DNA of 64,000 bases, taken from positions 4,092,001 to 4,156,000 of the forward strand of contig NZ_CP080647.1 of NCBI RefSeq assembly GCF_019599145.1, written 5' to 3'. Below the pieces are notes generated by a model. That model searched no databases, was not told the origin of the DNA, and saw nothing but the letters and a program-made list of their open reading frames with translations. Each line of letters starts with the position of its first letter. Position 1 is the first letter of the stretch. This document shows positions 1 to 9,073 of the stretch, one piece after another. This DNA comes from Streptomyces akebiae (GTDB lineage Bacteria; Actinomycetota; Actinomycetes; Streptomycetales; Streptomycetaceae). The translations under genes and the position numbers were made by a program.

Positions 1-771
1 GCCCTCCTTCAGGATGTGGGTCTCGCCCCGGAGCCGGTACCGCTTGGCCCGGCCGTCGTCGTCGACCCACAGGTCCATGGTGAGCGTCTCCTCGATGCCC
101 AGCATCATGAACTGGTCGAGGCTGGTCGTCCGCAGCTCACGGGTCGCCTTGTCACGGGCGGCCGTCTGGGCGTCCCGCAGGCTCTTCGTGGTGACCGTTC
201 CCCGGTAGTGCGTGGTCCCGCTGCCGTCGACCGTCTCCGTACCGACCTCGCGGACCTTCTTCGCACCGGTCAGGAGAGTGGACTGCGCGAGCGGGCTCGC
301 CTCCAACGCGCTGGGCAGGACGCGGTACGTGTTGTTCTCCGCGCCGCCACGTCCCCACACGGCCGGCCCGACGCTGAACCACTCCTTGTCCGCGGGGGCG
401 CCGATGGCGGCCGGGTCCCCCTCGGCGTAGAGCACCCCGTCGGCGAACCGCACGTTGACGGGCTTGTCCTCGCTCGCGCCCAGCCCGGTCACTTCCATGC
501 GCATCGCGGTCGGCCGTACGGTCATCGCCGCCTCGACCCGCATCTTGCCGTGCTCCGGCACCGTGCCGCTCACCCGGTACCGCAGCGACGCGACGTCCGT
601 GGTCCGCTCGGCGGCCCGGGCCACGGCCTCGGCGGGTGTCCTCGGCTTCGCCTCGGCCTGCGCCTTTGTGCCGCAGGCGGTGGCACCGCCGAGCAGCGCG
701 GTCACGACGGCGATGCCGACCGCTCTGCGGCGATGTACGGAGCGTACGGAGCCGCCCGCGGCAAACCTCAT
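1..771 (-). CDS. LppX-like secreted lipoprotein, C-terminus cut by window edge
   Basis: The reading frame is open from an ATG whose complement lies at 769-771 to the first base of the window, giving 257 codons without a stop. The N-terminus has basic residues, a hydrophobic stretch and a lipobox (GGATACG), so the mature protein should be lipid-anchored on the outside of the membrane. The body is rich in beta-strand-like segments and includes motifs such as THYRGTV and TMDLWVDDDG that also occur in the next gene (DIDLWIDGDD, THYAGTV). This matches the LppX/LprAFG-LolA fold, which binds lipids in a hydrophobic cavity; the ligand is unknown. It and the downstream-numbered neighbour are tandem paralogues on the same strand. 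Confidence 0.8.
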   Translation of the reverse strand, partial: MRFAAGGSVRSVHRRRAVGIAVVTALLGGATACGTKAQAEAKPRTPAEAVARAAERTTDVASLRYRVSGTVPEHGKMRVEAAMTVRPTAMRMEVTGLGASEDKPVNVRFADGVLYAEGDPAAIGAPADKEWFSVGPAVWGRGGAENNTYRVLPSALEASPLAQSTLLTGAKKVREVGTETVDGSGTTHYRGTVTTKSLRDAQTAARDKATRELRTTSLDQFMMLGIEETLTMDLWVDDDGRAKRYRLRGETHILKEG

Positions 772-852
772 GTGTCCCCCTGTCACCTCACGCCCCACCT
801 CTGTGGGACGGCTGGGACACTAGCGCCGTCCGGTCGTGTGTGTCCCGCGAAT

Positions 853-1722
853 TCAGCTCGTCGGCAGGTGGCTCATCAGGTCCTTGTAGTCGACCGTCTC
901 GGCGGCCGATGGCTTTTCGGTGGAGACGTCGACGCCGTAGTCGCTGTAGTGGACCGTGGAGTTCACCGTGCCGTTCGCGGTGTCGGCCTTCTCGACCTTC
1001 TTGACCAGCAGGTCGTCGCCGTCGATCCAGAGGTCGATGTCGACGGTGGTGATGCCGGACGCCTTGAGCTGCTCCTCCAGCCGGGCCCGCGTCTCCTCGC
1101 CGAGGTTCGCGTTCCGCTCCTGGAGGTCGGCGACGTCCACGGTGCCGGCGTAGTGCGTGGTCCGCTGCCCGCGTACGTCCTCCTCGCCGACCTTCTCGAC
1201 ATCGCCGGAGGCCAGCAGGAGCCGGACGGACTGGTTCGGTGTGACGCTCTTGAAGTGCTCCTGCACATAGGCGCCGGAGGCCCCGCCGATCATCTCGTCC
1301 ATGTCCTCGTACGCGTACCTGATCCACCGCTTGCCGCCGTACTGTCCGGCGAACAGATCGCCCATGTCCGCGTAGTAGGCGTCCGGCAGGTAGCGGGCCT
1401 CGGTCGAGGTGATGCCCAGCCGGCGCATCTGGTCGGCCGCCTGGCCGCCCGTGTAGGTGATGGTCATGGTGCCGTCCAGGCCGTCGGCCCAGTCGACCTC
1501 GCCGTCCGCCTCGATGGACATCAGCTCGCCCAGGTCGCCGGTGGACTCGATCCGCGACGAGTCCGCGTCGCGGGTGGATTCGTCCGCGAGCTTCAGCGCC
1601 GCGAACGGATCGCCCCCGCCGTCCTCGTCCGAGCCCGGCGAGCCGCAGGCCACCACCCCCGTCAGCGCGGCCACCACCGCGAACGACACAGCCGTACGGC
1701 GACACGTGGTCGTCCTGGTCAT
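853..1722 (-). CDS. LppX-like secreted lipoprotein
   Basis: A 289-residue product beginning MTRTTTCRR, followed by a hydrophobic stretch and a clear lipobox (VVACG). A longer frame starts at 1815, but the ATG at 1722 places the signal peptide correctly and has a G-rich Shine-Dalgarno about 7 nt upstream. The mature part repeats the pattern of the preceding gene, including a THYAGTVDV segment and DIDLWIDGDD, typical of LppX/LolA-fold lipoproteins in actinomycetes. It probably binds a lipid or small hydrophobic molecule outside the membrane, but no ligand can be deduced. It lies between the rplA terminator and its paralogue, 81 bp from the latter, and may be cotranscribed with it. Confidence 0.85.
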   Translation of the reverse strand: MTRTTTCRRTAVSFAVVAALTGVVACGSPGSDEDGGGDPFAALKLADESTRDADSSRIESTGDLGELMSIEADGEVDWADGLDGTMTITYTGGQAADQMRRLGITSTEARYLPDAYYADMGDLFAGQYGGKRWIRYAYEDMDEMIGGASGAYVQEHFKSVTPNQSVRLLLASGDVEKVGEEDVRGQRTTHYAGTVDVADLQERNANLGEETRARLEEQLKASGITTVDIDLWIDGDDLLVKKVEKADTANGTVNSTVHYSDYGVDVSTEKPSAAETVDYKDLMSHLPTS

Positions 1723-1835
1723 CCGTCCCCACCCCCAGGGAGATTCACCGTGCTCCGCACAACAGGGCAGCACATTCGCGCGCGTATGCCCACCCGTACG
1801 CCGAAAGACCCGCACCGGGCCCGTATGCCGGAAAG

Positions 1836-1874
1836 GGACGAGCCCCGCACCTCGAAAGGTTGCGGGGCTCGTCC
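1836..1874 (-). terminator. Rho-independent-type terminator after rplA
   Basis: Two nearly perfect 17-base arms (1836-1852 and 1857-1874) form a GC-rich stem closed by a CGAA tetraloop. It sits about 45 bp beyond the rplA stop and before the lipoprotein gene, so it should end the rplK-rplA transcript. There is no long U run, as is common in Streptomyces. Confidence 0.75.
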
Positions 1875-1917
1875 TCGGGCTCTGCGTCCGCGACGCGACT
1901 GCCGGTGAGCGTCAGGC

Positions 1918-2643
1918 TCAGACGGCGGCCGGGTCCTCCTCGACGAGGAGGTTGCGGGTGCGGTTGGAGTCGATCGGAATGCCGGGGCCGATCGTGGTGC
2001 TGATCGCGGCCTTCTTGATGTAACGACCCTTGGCGGCCGACGGCTTCAGACGGAGGATCTCCTCCAGCGCCGCGGCGTAGTTCTCCACCAACTTGGTGTC
2101 GTCGAACGACGTCTTGCCGATGATGAAGTGCAGGTTCGAGTGCTTGTCGACGCGGAACTCGATCTTGCCGCCCTTGATGTCGTTGACGGCCTTCACGACG
2201 TCCGGGGTCACGGTGCCGGTCTTGGGGTTCGGCATGAGACCACGGGGACCGAGCACGCGGCCGAGGCGGCCGACCTTGCCCATGAGGTCCGGGGTGGCGA
2301 CGACGGCGTCGAAGTCCAGACGGCCCTTCGCCACCTCGTCGATCAGTTCGTCGGAGCCGACGATGTCGGCGCCGGCGGCGGTGGCGGCCTCGGCACGGTC
2401 ACCGGTCGCGAAGACCAGGACCCGGGCGGTCTTACCGGTGCCGTGCGGGAGGTTCACGGTGCCACGAACCATCTGGTCGGCCTTGCGCGGGTCGACACCC
2501 AGACGGAAGGCGACCTCGACGGTGCCGTCGAACTTGGACGTGGAGGTCTCCTTGGCGAGACGGACGGCCTCGAGCGGGGCGTAGAGCTTGTCCCGGTCGA
2601 CCTTGGCGTCCGCAGCGCGGAGAGCCTTGCTGCGCTTGCTCAC
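1918..2643 (-). CDS. rplA: 50S ribosomal protein L1
   Basis: The 241-residue product has the full length of bacterial L1. It starts [12 protein letters not shown] and carries the L1 signature region ([20 protein letters not shown]) and the C-terminal [19 protein letters not shown] stretch seen as [20 protein letters not shown]1 binds 23S rRNA at the stalk near the E site and in many bacteria represses its own operon by binding the rplK-rplA mRNA leader. The gene follows rplK on the minus strand with a 99-bp gap, the standard L11-L1 arrangement, and is followed by a strong hairpin. Confidence 0.98.
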   Translation of the reverse strand: MSKRSKALRAADAKVDRDKLYAPLEAVRLAKETSTSKFDGTVEVAFRLGVDPRKADQMVRGTVNLPHGTGKTARVLVFATGDRAEAATAAGADIVGSDELIDEVAKGRLDFDAVVATPDLMGKVGRLGRVLGPRGLMPNPKTGTVTPDVVKAVNDIKGGKIEFRVDKHSNLHFIIGKTSFDDTKLVENYAAALEEILRLKPSAAKGRYIKKAAISTTIGPGIPIDSNRTRNLLVEEDPAAV

Positions 2644-2742
2644 AACTGCTCCTGTGTGTTCTGAAAGGAGTCGTGGTGTACGGGCCGAGCAGGCCCTACC
2701 ACGTGCGGCTCCGTGAGCCGCATGGTTCTACGAAGGTGGGGT

Positions 2743-3177
2743 TCAGCCCTCGACCGTGACGCCCATGGAACGCGCGGTACCGGCGATGATCTTCGCGGCG
2801 GCGTCCAGGTCGTTGGCGTTGAGGTCGGGCATCTTCGTCGTGGCGATCTCGCGGACCTGCGCCTCGGTGATCTTGGCGACCTTGGTCTTGTGCGGCTCGC
2901 CGGAGCCCTTCTCGATACCCGCGGCCTTGAGGATCATCTTGGCGGCCGGGGGCGTCTTGGTGACGAAGGTGAAGGAGCGGTCCTCGTAGACCGTGATCTC
3001 CACCGGGATGACCCACCCGCGCTGCGACTCGGTCGCGGCGTTGTAGGCCTTGCAGAACTCCATGATGTTGACGCCGTGCTGACCCAGGGCCGGGCCGACC
3101 GGCGGAGCCGGGTTGGCCGCACCGGCCTGGATCTGGAGCTTGATGAGCCCCGTGACCTTCTTCTTCTTGGGAGGCAT
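2743..3177 (-). CDS. rplK: 50S ribosomal protein L11
   Basis: 144 residues, full family length. The N-terminal domain has the proline-rich [20 protein letters not shown] segment that contacts thiostrepton and the GTPase-associated centre, and the C-terminal RNA-binding domain ends in [13 protein letters not shown]11 forms the base of the L7/L12 stalk and is needed for RelA activation. It lies downstream of secE and nusG but is separated from nusG by a terminator-like hairpin and a possible promoter, so it likely has its own transcription start. The Shine-Dalgarno AAAGGACC lies upstream of the ATG. Confidence 0.98.
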   Translation of the reverse strand: MPPKKKKVTGLIKLQIQAGAANPAPPVGPALGQHGVNIMEFCKAYNAATESQRGWVIPVEITVYEDRSFTFVTKTPPAAKMILKAAGIEKGSGEPHKTKVAKITEAQVREIATTKMPDLNANDLDAAAKIIAGTARSMGVTVEG

Positions 3178-3273
3178 TACTCTCCGGGTCCTTTCGATTC
3201 GAGTGCGCCCTCATCCGGTTCGCGGCCAGATGAAGGCATACCGCACAACGATAGCGGGTATAGATGCGCGGCC

Positions 3274-3325
3274 AAAAACCGAGCAGGTCAGACAAGCTGC
3301 GGAGAGCTTGTCCGACCTGGTCGGA
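3274..3325 (-). terminator. Terminator/attenuator hairpin between nusG and rplK
   Basis: Read on the minus strand, arms of about 14 bases containing GGTCGGACAAGCT and AGCTTGTCTGACC flank a CTCCGC loop and are followed by TTTTT. This is an unusually canonical intrinsic terminator for such a GC-rich genome. A weak promoter candidate (TTGGCC, 16 nt, TATCGT) follows it on the minus strand, which fits separate control of secE-nusG and rplK-rplA. Confidence 0.7.
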
Positions 3326-3352
3326 AGCGTGGGTGGTATCGCCCCGAAGAAC

Positions 3353-4222
3353 TCAGTTCTTCTGGATCTGGTCGAACGACAGCTCGACCGGGGTCTCGCG
3401 GCCGAAGATCTCCACGAGGCCCTTGACCTTCTTCGAGTCCGCGTTGATCTCGTTGATGGTCGCCTGCAGCGTGGCGAACGGGCCGTCGGTGACGGTGACC
3501 GAGTCGCCGACCTCGAAGTCCAGCACCTGGACCTCGAGCTTGCGGGCGGGCGCCGGCTTGCCCTCGGCCTCGGCGGCCTCGCGGGCGGCCTTCTCCTCGG
3601 CCTCCGGGGCGAGCATCTTGACGATCTCGTCCAGGGTCAGCGGGTACGGGTCGTAGGCGTTGCCCACGAAGCCGGTGACGCCGGGGGTGTTGCGGACGAC
3701 GCCCCAGGACTCGTTCGTCAGGTCCATGCGGACCAGGACGTATCCGGGAAGCTTGTTCTGGCGGATCGTCTTGCGCTCGCCGTTCTTGATCTGCGCGACC
3801 TCTTCCTGCGGCACTTCGGCCTGGAAGATGAAGTCCTCGACGTTCAGCGAGACGGCACGCTGTTCGAGGTTGGTCTTCACGCGGTTCTCGTAACCGGCGT
3901 ACGTGTGGATGACGTACCACTCGCCGGGCAGGGTCCGCAGTTCCTCGCGGAGGGCCTCGACGGGGTCGACCGGCTCGGGCTCCTCCTCGGCGACCTCCTC
4001 GGTCGCCTCGTCCTCGTCCTCGTCGGCGTCCGCGTCGGCGGAGTCGTCCTCGACGTGCAGGGCTTCTTCCTCGGCCGGCTCCCCCGCCTCGGCCTCGGCA
4101 GCCTCGAACTCGTCGACGCCGTCCTCGGAGTCTGCTCCCTCGACGATGTCGAGTTCGTCGTCCACGGACTCGGCACCTTCACCGCGAGGCTCCATGGCGT
4201 CCTTCAGGTTCGGGTCAGACAC
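3353..4222 (-). CDS. nusG: Transcription termination/antitermination factor NusG
   Basis: With the GTG start at 4222 ([10 protein letters not shown]) the product has 289 residues; the frame upstream of it is open but unlike NusG. Residues 1-100 are an Asp/Glu-rich extension absent from short NusG proteins. The NGN domain begins at about residue 101 ([20 protein letters not shown]) and binds the RNA polymerase clamp helices. The C-terminal KOW domain ([15 protein letters not shown]) binds Rho or S10. It lies between secE and rplK, the standard bacterial order. The acidic extension is common in actinomycete NusG, and its role is not established by anything seen here. Confidence 0.97.
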   Translation of the reverse strand: MSDPNLKDAMEPRGEGAESVDDELDIVEGADSEDGVDEFEAAEAEAGEPAEEEALHVEDDSADADADEDEDEATEEVAEEEPEPVDPVEALREELRTLPGEWYVIHTYAGYENRVKTNLEQRAVSLNVEDFIFQAEVPQEEVAQIKNGERKTIRQNKLPGYVLVRMDLTNESWGVVRNTPGVTGFVGNAYDPYPLTLDEIVKMLAPEAEEKAAREAAEAEGKPAPARKLEVQVLDFEVGDSVTVTDGPFATLQATINEINADSKKVKGLVEIFGRETPVELSFDQIQKN

Positions 4223-4258
4223 GTGGCTGCTTCTTCCTGGATCATGGGGGTGGAACAC

Positions 4259-4291
4259 GCGAAAGGGGCGCCAGGTAACGGCGCCCTTCGC
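4259..4291 (-). other. Hairpin between secE and nusG
   Basis: Arms 4259-4272 and 4280-4291 are complementary (GGGGCGCC against GGCGCCC with flanking GCGAA/TTCGC) around a seven-base loop. It lies in the 76-bp secE-nusG gap and may act as a weak attenuator or mRNA-processing site. No U run follows. Confidence 0.4.
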
Positions 4292-4298
4292 TCTCGGC

Positions 4299-4586
4299 TC
4301 AGCCGAAGACGTACTTGGCGGCCTTGTCGAGGCCGAAGTCAATCACGGTGACAAGACCGATCATGATGACGACGAAGACGATGACCACCGTGGTGTAGGT
4401 CGTCAGCTGGGAGCGGGTCGGCCAGACGACCTTCCGCAGCTCCGCGACGATCTGGCGGTAGAAGAGCGCGAGACGCTTCAGCGGGCCCTTCTTGGCACGC
4501 TTGCCGCCCTTGCGGGTCTTCTTCTTGTCCTCGGGCACCTCGTCCTGGGCATCAGGCGTGTCGATGGAGCCCACGGCGTCCGTCAT
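4299..4586 (-). CDS. secE: Preprotein translocase subunit SecE
   Basis: 95 residues with a charged N-terminus ([15 protein letters not shown]), the amphipathic helix [20 protein letters not shown] and one C-terminal membrane helix ([20 protein letters not shown]). This is the typical single-TM actinobacterial SecE, which clamps SecY in the translocon. The WPTR motif is the family hallmark. It follows tRNA-Trp and precedes nusG on the same strand, as in many bacteria. Confidence 0.97.
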   Translation of the reverse strand: MTDAVGSIDTPDAQDEVPEDKKKTRKGGKRAKKGPLKRLALFYRQIVAELRKVVWPTRSQLTTYTTVVIVFVVIMIGLVTVIDFGLDKAAKYVFG

Positions 4587-4700
4587 TCATCCTCACCTGA
4601 TTCCGGTCCGGGTCGTGGCCGTGCCGCGCCCGGTCTGAGCCGCACGGCGGAACATTGCTGTACGTACATGCGCACACATCCTGGCGTGAGGAGTGTGTAG

Positions 4701-4773
4701 CAGGGCCGGAGGGACTTGAACCCCCAACCGCTGGTTTTGGAGACCAGTGCTCTACCAATTGAGCTACGACCCT
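4701..4773 (-). tRNA. tRNA-Trp (anticodon CCA)
   Basis: A 73-nt cloverleaf on the minus strand. The acceptor arms AGGGTCG and CGGCCCT pair with one G-U, the D arm reads AGCTCAATTGGTAGAGC, the anticodon loop CTCCAAA gives CCA, and the T arm has GGTTCAAGTC. No CCA end is encoded. It lies just ahead of secE, a conserved linkage. Confidence 0.97.
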
Positions 4774-5024
4774 TTGCGGTTCTCCCCCAACGTACCGCAT
4801 CCGACCGAGTGCTCGGTGTGCACCTGCCGGGCGCGGCCGGTGAAGGCCAACGAGGAGAGAGCATACGTGGTCCGAGGCCTGCCGTCGAACAGAAAGCGCC
4901 CGCAGGGGCGTTGCTCGTCGAAGATCGACTGTTTCCGGCCGCAGATACGGACGGTTGTTCCGTGCCTGTTCAGTCTGTGAAACCCGCGTGCCCGGCGCGT
5001 TTCCTGTCTGAAACGATGGGGTCC

Positions 5025-6251
5025 ATGAGCCCTGCAACCCCTCCCACCGAGCGCCGGGTCTCCGCGCGCATCGGCGCGATCTCCGAGTCCGCCACCCTCG
5101 CCGTGGACGCCAAGGCCAAGGCACTCAAGGCCGCCGGGCGCCCGGTGATCGGCTTCGGCGCCGGTGAGCCCGACTTCCCGACCCCGGACTACATCGTCGA
5201 GGCGGCCGTCGAGGCCTGCAAGAACCCGAAGTACCACCGCTACACGCCGGCGGGTGGTCTGCCGGAGCTGAAGGCCGCGATCGCCGCGAAGACCCTGCGC
5301 GACTCCGGCTACGCGGTCGACGCCTCGCAGGTCCTCGTCACCAACGGCGGCAAGCAGGCCATCTACGAGGCGTTCGCCGCGATCCTCGACCCGGGCGACG
5401 AGGTCATCGTCCCGGCGCCGTACTGGACCACGTATCCGGAGTCGATCCGTCTCGCCGGCGGTGTCCCGGTCGAGGTGGTCGCCGACGAGACCACCGGCTA
5501 CCGGGTCTCCGTCGAGCAGCTGGAGGCGGCCCGCACGGAGAACACGAAGGTGCTCCTCTTCGTCTCCCCCTCCAACCCGACCGGCGCCGTCTACACGCGC
5601 GCGCAGGTCGAGGAGATCGGCCGCTGGGCCGCCGAGAAGGGCCTGTGGGTCCTGACCGACGAGATCTACGAGCACCTGGTCTACGGCGACGCGGAGTTCC
5701 ACTCGCTGCCGGTGGTCGTGCCCGAGCTGGCCGACAAGACCATCGTGGTCAACGGTGTCGCGAAGACGTACGCGATGACGGGCTGGCGCGTGGGCTGGGT
5801 CATCGGCCCCAAGGACGTCGTCAAGGCCGCGACCAACCTCCAGTCGCACGCCACGTCGAACGTCTCCAACGTGGCGCAGGTGGCCGCGCTGGCCGCCGTC
5901 TCCGGCGACCTGTCGGCCGTCGAGAAGATGAAGGAGGCCTTCGACCGCCGCCGCAGGACGATCGTGCGGATGCTCAACGAGATCGACGGTGTCCTCTGCC
6001 CGGAGCCCGAGGGCGCGTTCTACGCCTACCCGTCGGTGAAGGGCCTCGTCGGCAAGGAGATCCGGGGCAGGCGCCCGCAGAACACGGTCGAGCTGGCCGC
6101 GCTGATCCTGGAGGAGGCCGAGGTCGCGGTCGTCCCCGGTGAGGCCTTCGGCACCCCCGGCTATCTGCGTCTGTCGTACGCCCTGGGTGACGAGGATCTC
6201 GTCGAGGGTGTCTCCCGCATCCAGAAGCTGCTGGCGGAGGCGACGGACTGA
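5025..6251 (+). CDS. aspC: Class I/II pyridoxal-phosphate aminotransferase (aspartate aminotransferase type)
   Basis: 408 residues from ATG 5025 ([17 protein letters not shown]); an ATG three codons earlier at 5016 is also possible. It converts aspartate and 2-oxoglutarate to oxaloacetate and glutamate using PLP in the cytosol. Fold-type I landmarks are visible: the substrate loop [12 protein letters not shown], the [10 protein letters not shown] segment, [11 protein letters not shown] with the PLP-contacting Asp/Tyr, the Schiff-base lysine at about residue 247 in [16 protein letters not shown], and the C-terminal arginine in YLRLSYA. This is the prokaryotic Igamma AspC type. It is transcribed away from tRNA-Trp and ends at a strong hairpin. 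Confidence 0.95.
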   Translation: MSPATPPTERRVSARIGAISESATLAVDAKAKALKAAGRPVIGFGAGEPDFPTPDYIVEAAVEACKNPKYHRYTPAGGLPELKAAIAAKTLRDSGYAVDASQVLVTNGGKQAIYEAFAAILDPGDEVIVPAPYWTTYPESIRLAGGVPVEVVADETTGYRVSVEQLEAARTENTKVLLFVSPSNPTGAVYTRAQVEEIGRWAAEKGLWVLTDEIYEHLVYGDAEFHSLPVVVPELADKTIVVNGVAKTYAMTGWRVGWVIGPKDVVKAATNLQSHATSNVSNVAQVAALAAVSGDLSAVEKMKEAFDRRRRTIVRMLNEIDGVLCPEPEGAFYAYPSVKGLVGKEIRGRRPQNTVELAALILEEAEVAVVPGEAFGTPGYLRLSYALGDEDLVEGVSRIQKLLAEATD

Positions 6252-6270
6252 CGTCGCGCGCTGCTCGCCG

Positions 6271-6308
6271 GGGCGGGTCACCTCCGAATTTTCGGGGGTG
6301 GCCCGCCC
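6271..6308 (+). terminator. Terminator after aspC
   Basis: Arms 6271-6287 (GGGCGGGTCACCTCCGA) and 6291-6308 pair over 17 positions with two G-U pairs around a short T-rich loop. The hairpin begins 20 bp after the aspC stop and is followed by TTTGT, so it fits an intrinsic terminator. Confidence 0.8.
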
Positions 6309-6395
6309 TTTGTCGTGGGCGAGTCCGTGTGCGAGCAAGACCACGTTCGAGGATTCCGCTTCCGGGACGACGTGGACGTGCGGCAGGATCGGGCG

Positions 6396-7448
6396 ATGGA
6401 GCGTGTACGTGATCTCTCTGAACTGCCCAAGGCCCATCTGCATCTGCACTTCACCGGGTCGATGCGGCCCACGACCGTGCTGGAACTGGCCGACAAGTAC
6501 GGGGTGCGGCTGCCCGAGGCGCTGACGGAGGCGCTGACCAGCGGCGAACCGCCGAAGCTGCGGGCGACGGACGAGCGAGGGTGGTTCCGGTTCCAGCGGC
6601 TGTACGACGCGGCGCGCTCGTGCGTCAGAGAGCCCGACGACATCCAGCGGCTGGTGCGGGAGGCCGCGGAGGAGGATGTGCGGGACGGTTCGGGCTGGCT
6701 GGAGATCCAGGTGGACCCGACGTCGTACGCGCCCCGGCTGGGCGGACTGATCCCGGCGCTGGAGGTCATCCTGGACGCGGTCGACAGGACGTCGCGGGAG
6801 ACCGGGCTGGGGATGCGGGTGCTGGTGGCGGCGAACCGGATGAAGCACCCGCTGGACGCGCGCACGCTGGCCCGGCTCGCGGTGCGGTACGCGGACCGGG
6901 GCGTGGTCGGATTCGGGCTCTCCAACGACGAACGCCGGGGCATGGCGCGCGACTTCGACCGGGCGTTCGCGATCGCCCGTGAGGGGGGCCTGCTGTCGGC
7001 GCCGCACGGCGGTGAGCTGAGCGGACCGTCGTCGGTGCGGGACTGCCTGGACGACCTGCACGCGAACCGGCTGGGTCATGGGGTACGGGCCGCGGAGCAC
7101 CCGCGCCTGCTGAAGCGGCTCGCCGAGAAGGGGATCACCTGCGAGGTCTGCCCGGCCTCGAACGTCGCGCTCGGCGTCTACGAGAAACACCAGGACGTCC
7201 CCTTGCGCACTCTGTTCGAGGCCGGTGTGCCGATGGCGCTCGGCGCGGACGACCCGCTGCTCTTCGGCTCGCGCCTCGCGGCCCAGTACGAGATCGCCCG
7301 CCACCACCACGGCTTCACGGACGAGGAGTTGGCGGAGCTGGCCCGTCAGTCGATCCGGGCGTCGGCGGCACCGGAGCTGGAGCGGACGAAGCTGCTGTCC
7401 GGGGTGGACGACTGGCTCGCCCGGCCGGCCGGGGCCGGGGCGTCCTAG
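6396..7448 (+). CDS. add: Adenosine deaminase
   Basis: 350 residues from ATG 6396 (MERVRDLSELPKAHLHLHFTG). It hydrolyses adenosine to inosine in purine salvage. The metal-binding H-x-H (HLHLH) is at residues about 14-18. The catalytic HGGELSGP segment, HGVRAAEHP, and the SxDDP-type LGADDPLLFG near the C-terminus complete the zinc and catalytic site. The longer open frame upstream lacks family similarity. It runs convergent with murB, and their stop codons lie inside one palindrome. Confidence 0.93.
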   Translation: MERVRDLSELPKAHLHLHFTGSMRPTTVLELADKYGVRLPEALTEALTSGEPPKLRATDERGWFRFQRLYDAARSCVREPDDIQRLVREAAEEDVRDGSGWLEIQVDPTSYAPRLGGLIPALEVILDAVDRTSRETGLGMRVLVAANRMKHPLDARTLARLAVRYADRGVVGFGLSNDERRGMARDFDRAFAIAREGGLLSAPHGGELSGPSSVRDCLDDLHANRLGHGVRAAEHPRLLKRLAEKGITCEVCPASNVALGVYEKHQDVPLRTLFEAGVPMALGADDPLLFGSRLAAQYEIARHHHGFTDEELAELARQSIRASAAPELERTKLLSGVDDWLARPAGAGAS

Positions 7449-7511
7449 AGCGTGTTTCGGAAGTCCCTTCGTCGCCCGCAGAGCAGAAGGGACTTCCGAA
7501 ACACGCCCTAG
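7445..7511. terminator. Bidirectional terminator palindrome containing both stop codons
   Basis: A near-perfect inverted repeat: the left arm begins at 7445 (CTAGAGCGTGTTTCGG, continuing AAGTCCCTTC) and the right arm ends at 7511, with a loop of about 15 bases. The add TAG (7446-7448) and the murB stop (complement of 7508-7510) both lie inside the arms. The two convergent genes therefore share one terminator with essentially no spacer. Confidence 0.8.
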
Positions 7512-8563
7512 AGGCGGACGCCGACCGTCACCGGCTCGTTGACCAGGGTGATCCCGAAGGCGTCCCGGACCCCGGTGACGACCTCGCGGGCCAGGGCGAG
7601 CAGGTCCTCGGTGGTGGCGGCGCCCCGGTTGGTGAGGGCCAGGGTGTGCTTGGTGGAGATCCGGGCGGGGCCGGTGCCGTACCCCTTGGTGAAGCCCGCC
7701 TTGTCGATCAGCCAGGCGGCGGAGGTCTTGGTGTGGCCGTCGCCGGCGGCGTAGGCGGGCGGGGTGACGTCGTCCCCGAGGCGCTCGCGCACGCGCGCGT
7801 GGAACGCGGCGAACTGCTCGGCGGTGAGGATCGGGTTGGTGAAGAACGATCCGGCGGACCAGGTGTCGTGGTCCTCGGGGTCGAGCACCATGCCCTTCCC
7901 CGCGCGCAGCTTCAGCACGGTCTCGCGGGCGTCGGCGAGGGGCACCCGGTCGCCGGGTTCGACGCCGAGGGTGCGTGCCGTCTCGGCGTACTTGATCGGT
8001 CCCGACAGGCCGCCCGCGTCCTCCAGTTCGAACCGGACCCGCAGGACGACGTACCGCTCGGGCTCGTCCTTGAAGCGGCTGTGCCGGTACGAGAAGGCGC
8101 ACTCGGTGTTCGGGACGGTGACCGTCTCGCGGGTGCGGCGGTCGTAGGCGACGACCTCGGTGATGGTGGAGGCGACCTCCTGGCCGTACGCCCCGACGTT
8201 CTGGATCGGTGTAGCGCCCGCGGAGCCGGGGATGCCGGCCAGGCACTCGATCCCGGCGAGCCCGGCCTCGACGGTCCGGGCGACCGCGTCGGTCCACACC
8301 TCGCCGGCGGCCAGCTCCAGCCGCGTCCCGTCGAGCGCGAAGCCCTTCGTGGCGATGACCAGCGCGGTTCCGGCGAAGCCCTGGTCCCCGATCACCAGGT
8401 TGGAGCCGCCCCCGATGAGCAGCAGCGGCGTACCGGTGTCGTCGGCCTCGCGGACGGCCGCGACGACCTCGTCGTCGGTGGTCGCGGTGATCAGCCGCCG
8501 CGCGGGCCCGCCCAGCCGGAAGGTGGTCAGCGGGGCGAGGGGGGCGTCGTGGAGTTCCTGCAC
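7508..8563 (-). CDS. murB: UDP-N-acetylenolpyruvoylglucosamine reductase
   Basis: 351 residues from GTG 8563 (VQELHDAPLAPLTTFRLGG); a further GTG at 8590 is in frame but adds residues the family lacks. MurB reduces enolpyruvyl-UDP-GlcNAc to UDP-MurNAc with NADPH and FAD in the cytosol. The FAD-binding region has GGGSNLVIGDQG, GIECLAGIPGSAGATPIQNVG and SYRHSRFK. The catalytic serine lies in SAGSFFTNPI and the terminal glutamate in LVNEPVTVG. It is transcribed independently of the dehydratase pair upstream on the same strand. Confidence 0.96.
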   Translation of the reverse strand: MQELHDAPLAPLTTFRLGGPARRLITATTDDEVVAAVREADDTGTPLLLIGGGSNLVIGDQGFAGTALVIATKGFALDGTRLELAAGEVWTDAVARTVEAGLAGIECLAGIPGSAGATPIQNVGAYGQEVASTITEVVAYDRRTRETVTVPNTECAFSYRHSRFKDEPERYVVLRVRFELEDAGGLSGPIKYAETARTLGVEPGDRVPLADARETVLKLRAGKGMVLDPEDHDTWSAGSFFTNPILTAEQFAAFHARVRERLGDDVTPPAYAAGDGHTKTSAAWLIDKAGFTKGYGTGPARISTKHTLALTNRGAATTEDLLALAREVVTGVRDAFGITLVNEPVTVGVRL

Positions 8564-8637
8564 GGGCTCAAGAGTACGAGACCCCCGCACCCGGGAGGGG
8601 CGGGGGACCGTGGGGTGCGGCCGCGCCGCGGGGCCCG

Positions 8638-9066
8638 TCAGGCCAGTCGTACGACCGCCCTGGACATGCCGAGGACCTTCTGGCCGCCGCTCATGGCCGT
8701 GAGGTCCACGCGGACGGTGTGGTCGTCGAGTTTGGCGCCGACCTTGGCGCTGACCTCGATGGTGGCGCCCTCGTCGTCGTTGGGGACGACGACGGGCTTG
8801 GTGAAGCGGACGCCGTACTCGAGGACCGCGCCCGGGTCGCCGGTCCAGTCGGTGACGACGCGGATCGCCTCGGCCATGGTGAACATGCCGTGCGCGATGA
8901 CGTCCGGGAGGCCGACCTCCTTGGCGAACTTCTCGTTCCAGTGGATCGGGTTGAAGTCACCGGAGGCGCCCGCGTACCGGACGAGGGTGGCGCGGGTCAC
9001 GTCGAAGGTCTGGGCGGGCAGTTCGGTGCCGACCTCGACGTCGTCGTAGGAGATCTTCGCGGTCAT
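8638..9066 (-). CDS. MaoC-family (R)-specific enoyl dehydratase, catalytic subunit
   Basis: 142 residues with the hot-dog fold hydratase-2 motif: YAGASGDFNPIHWNEKFA with the Asp/His catalytic pair, followed by the glycine-rich DVIAHGMFTM. It resembles the HadB/HtdY type that dehydrates 3-hydroxyacyl thioesters. Its gene starts 7 bp after the upstream subunit gene, and the two products probably form a heterodimer. In mycobacteria such pairs serve FAS-II; the substrate in Streptomyces is uncertain. Confidence 0.88.
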   Translation of the reverse strand: MTAKISYDDVEVGTELPAQTFDVTRATLVRYAGASGDFNPIHWNEKFAKEVGLPDVIAHGMFTMAEAIRVVTDWTGDPGAVLEYGVRFTKPVVVPNDDEGATIEVSAKVGAKLDDHTVRVDLTAMSGGQKVLGMSRAVVRLA

Positions 9067-9073
9067 CGGGTTC

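Noticed and set aside
16..1908. A 630-codon plus-strand frame at the window start
   Set aside because: It is antisense to two lipoproteins with signal peptides and lipoboxes and shows no family pattern.
4764..8297. A 1177-codon open frame on the minus strand across aspC and add
   Set aside because: It runs antisense to two clearly recognised enzymes and its product is Arg/Pro-rich without domains; long antisense frames are expected at this GC content.
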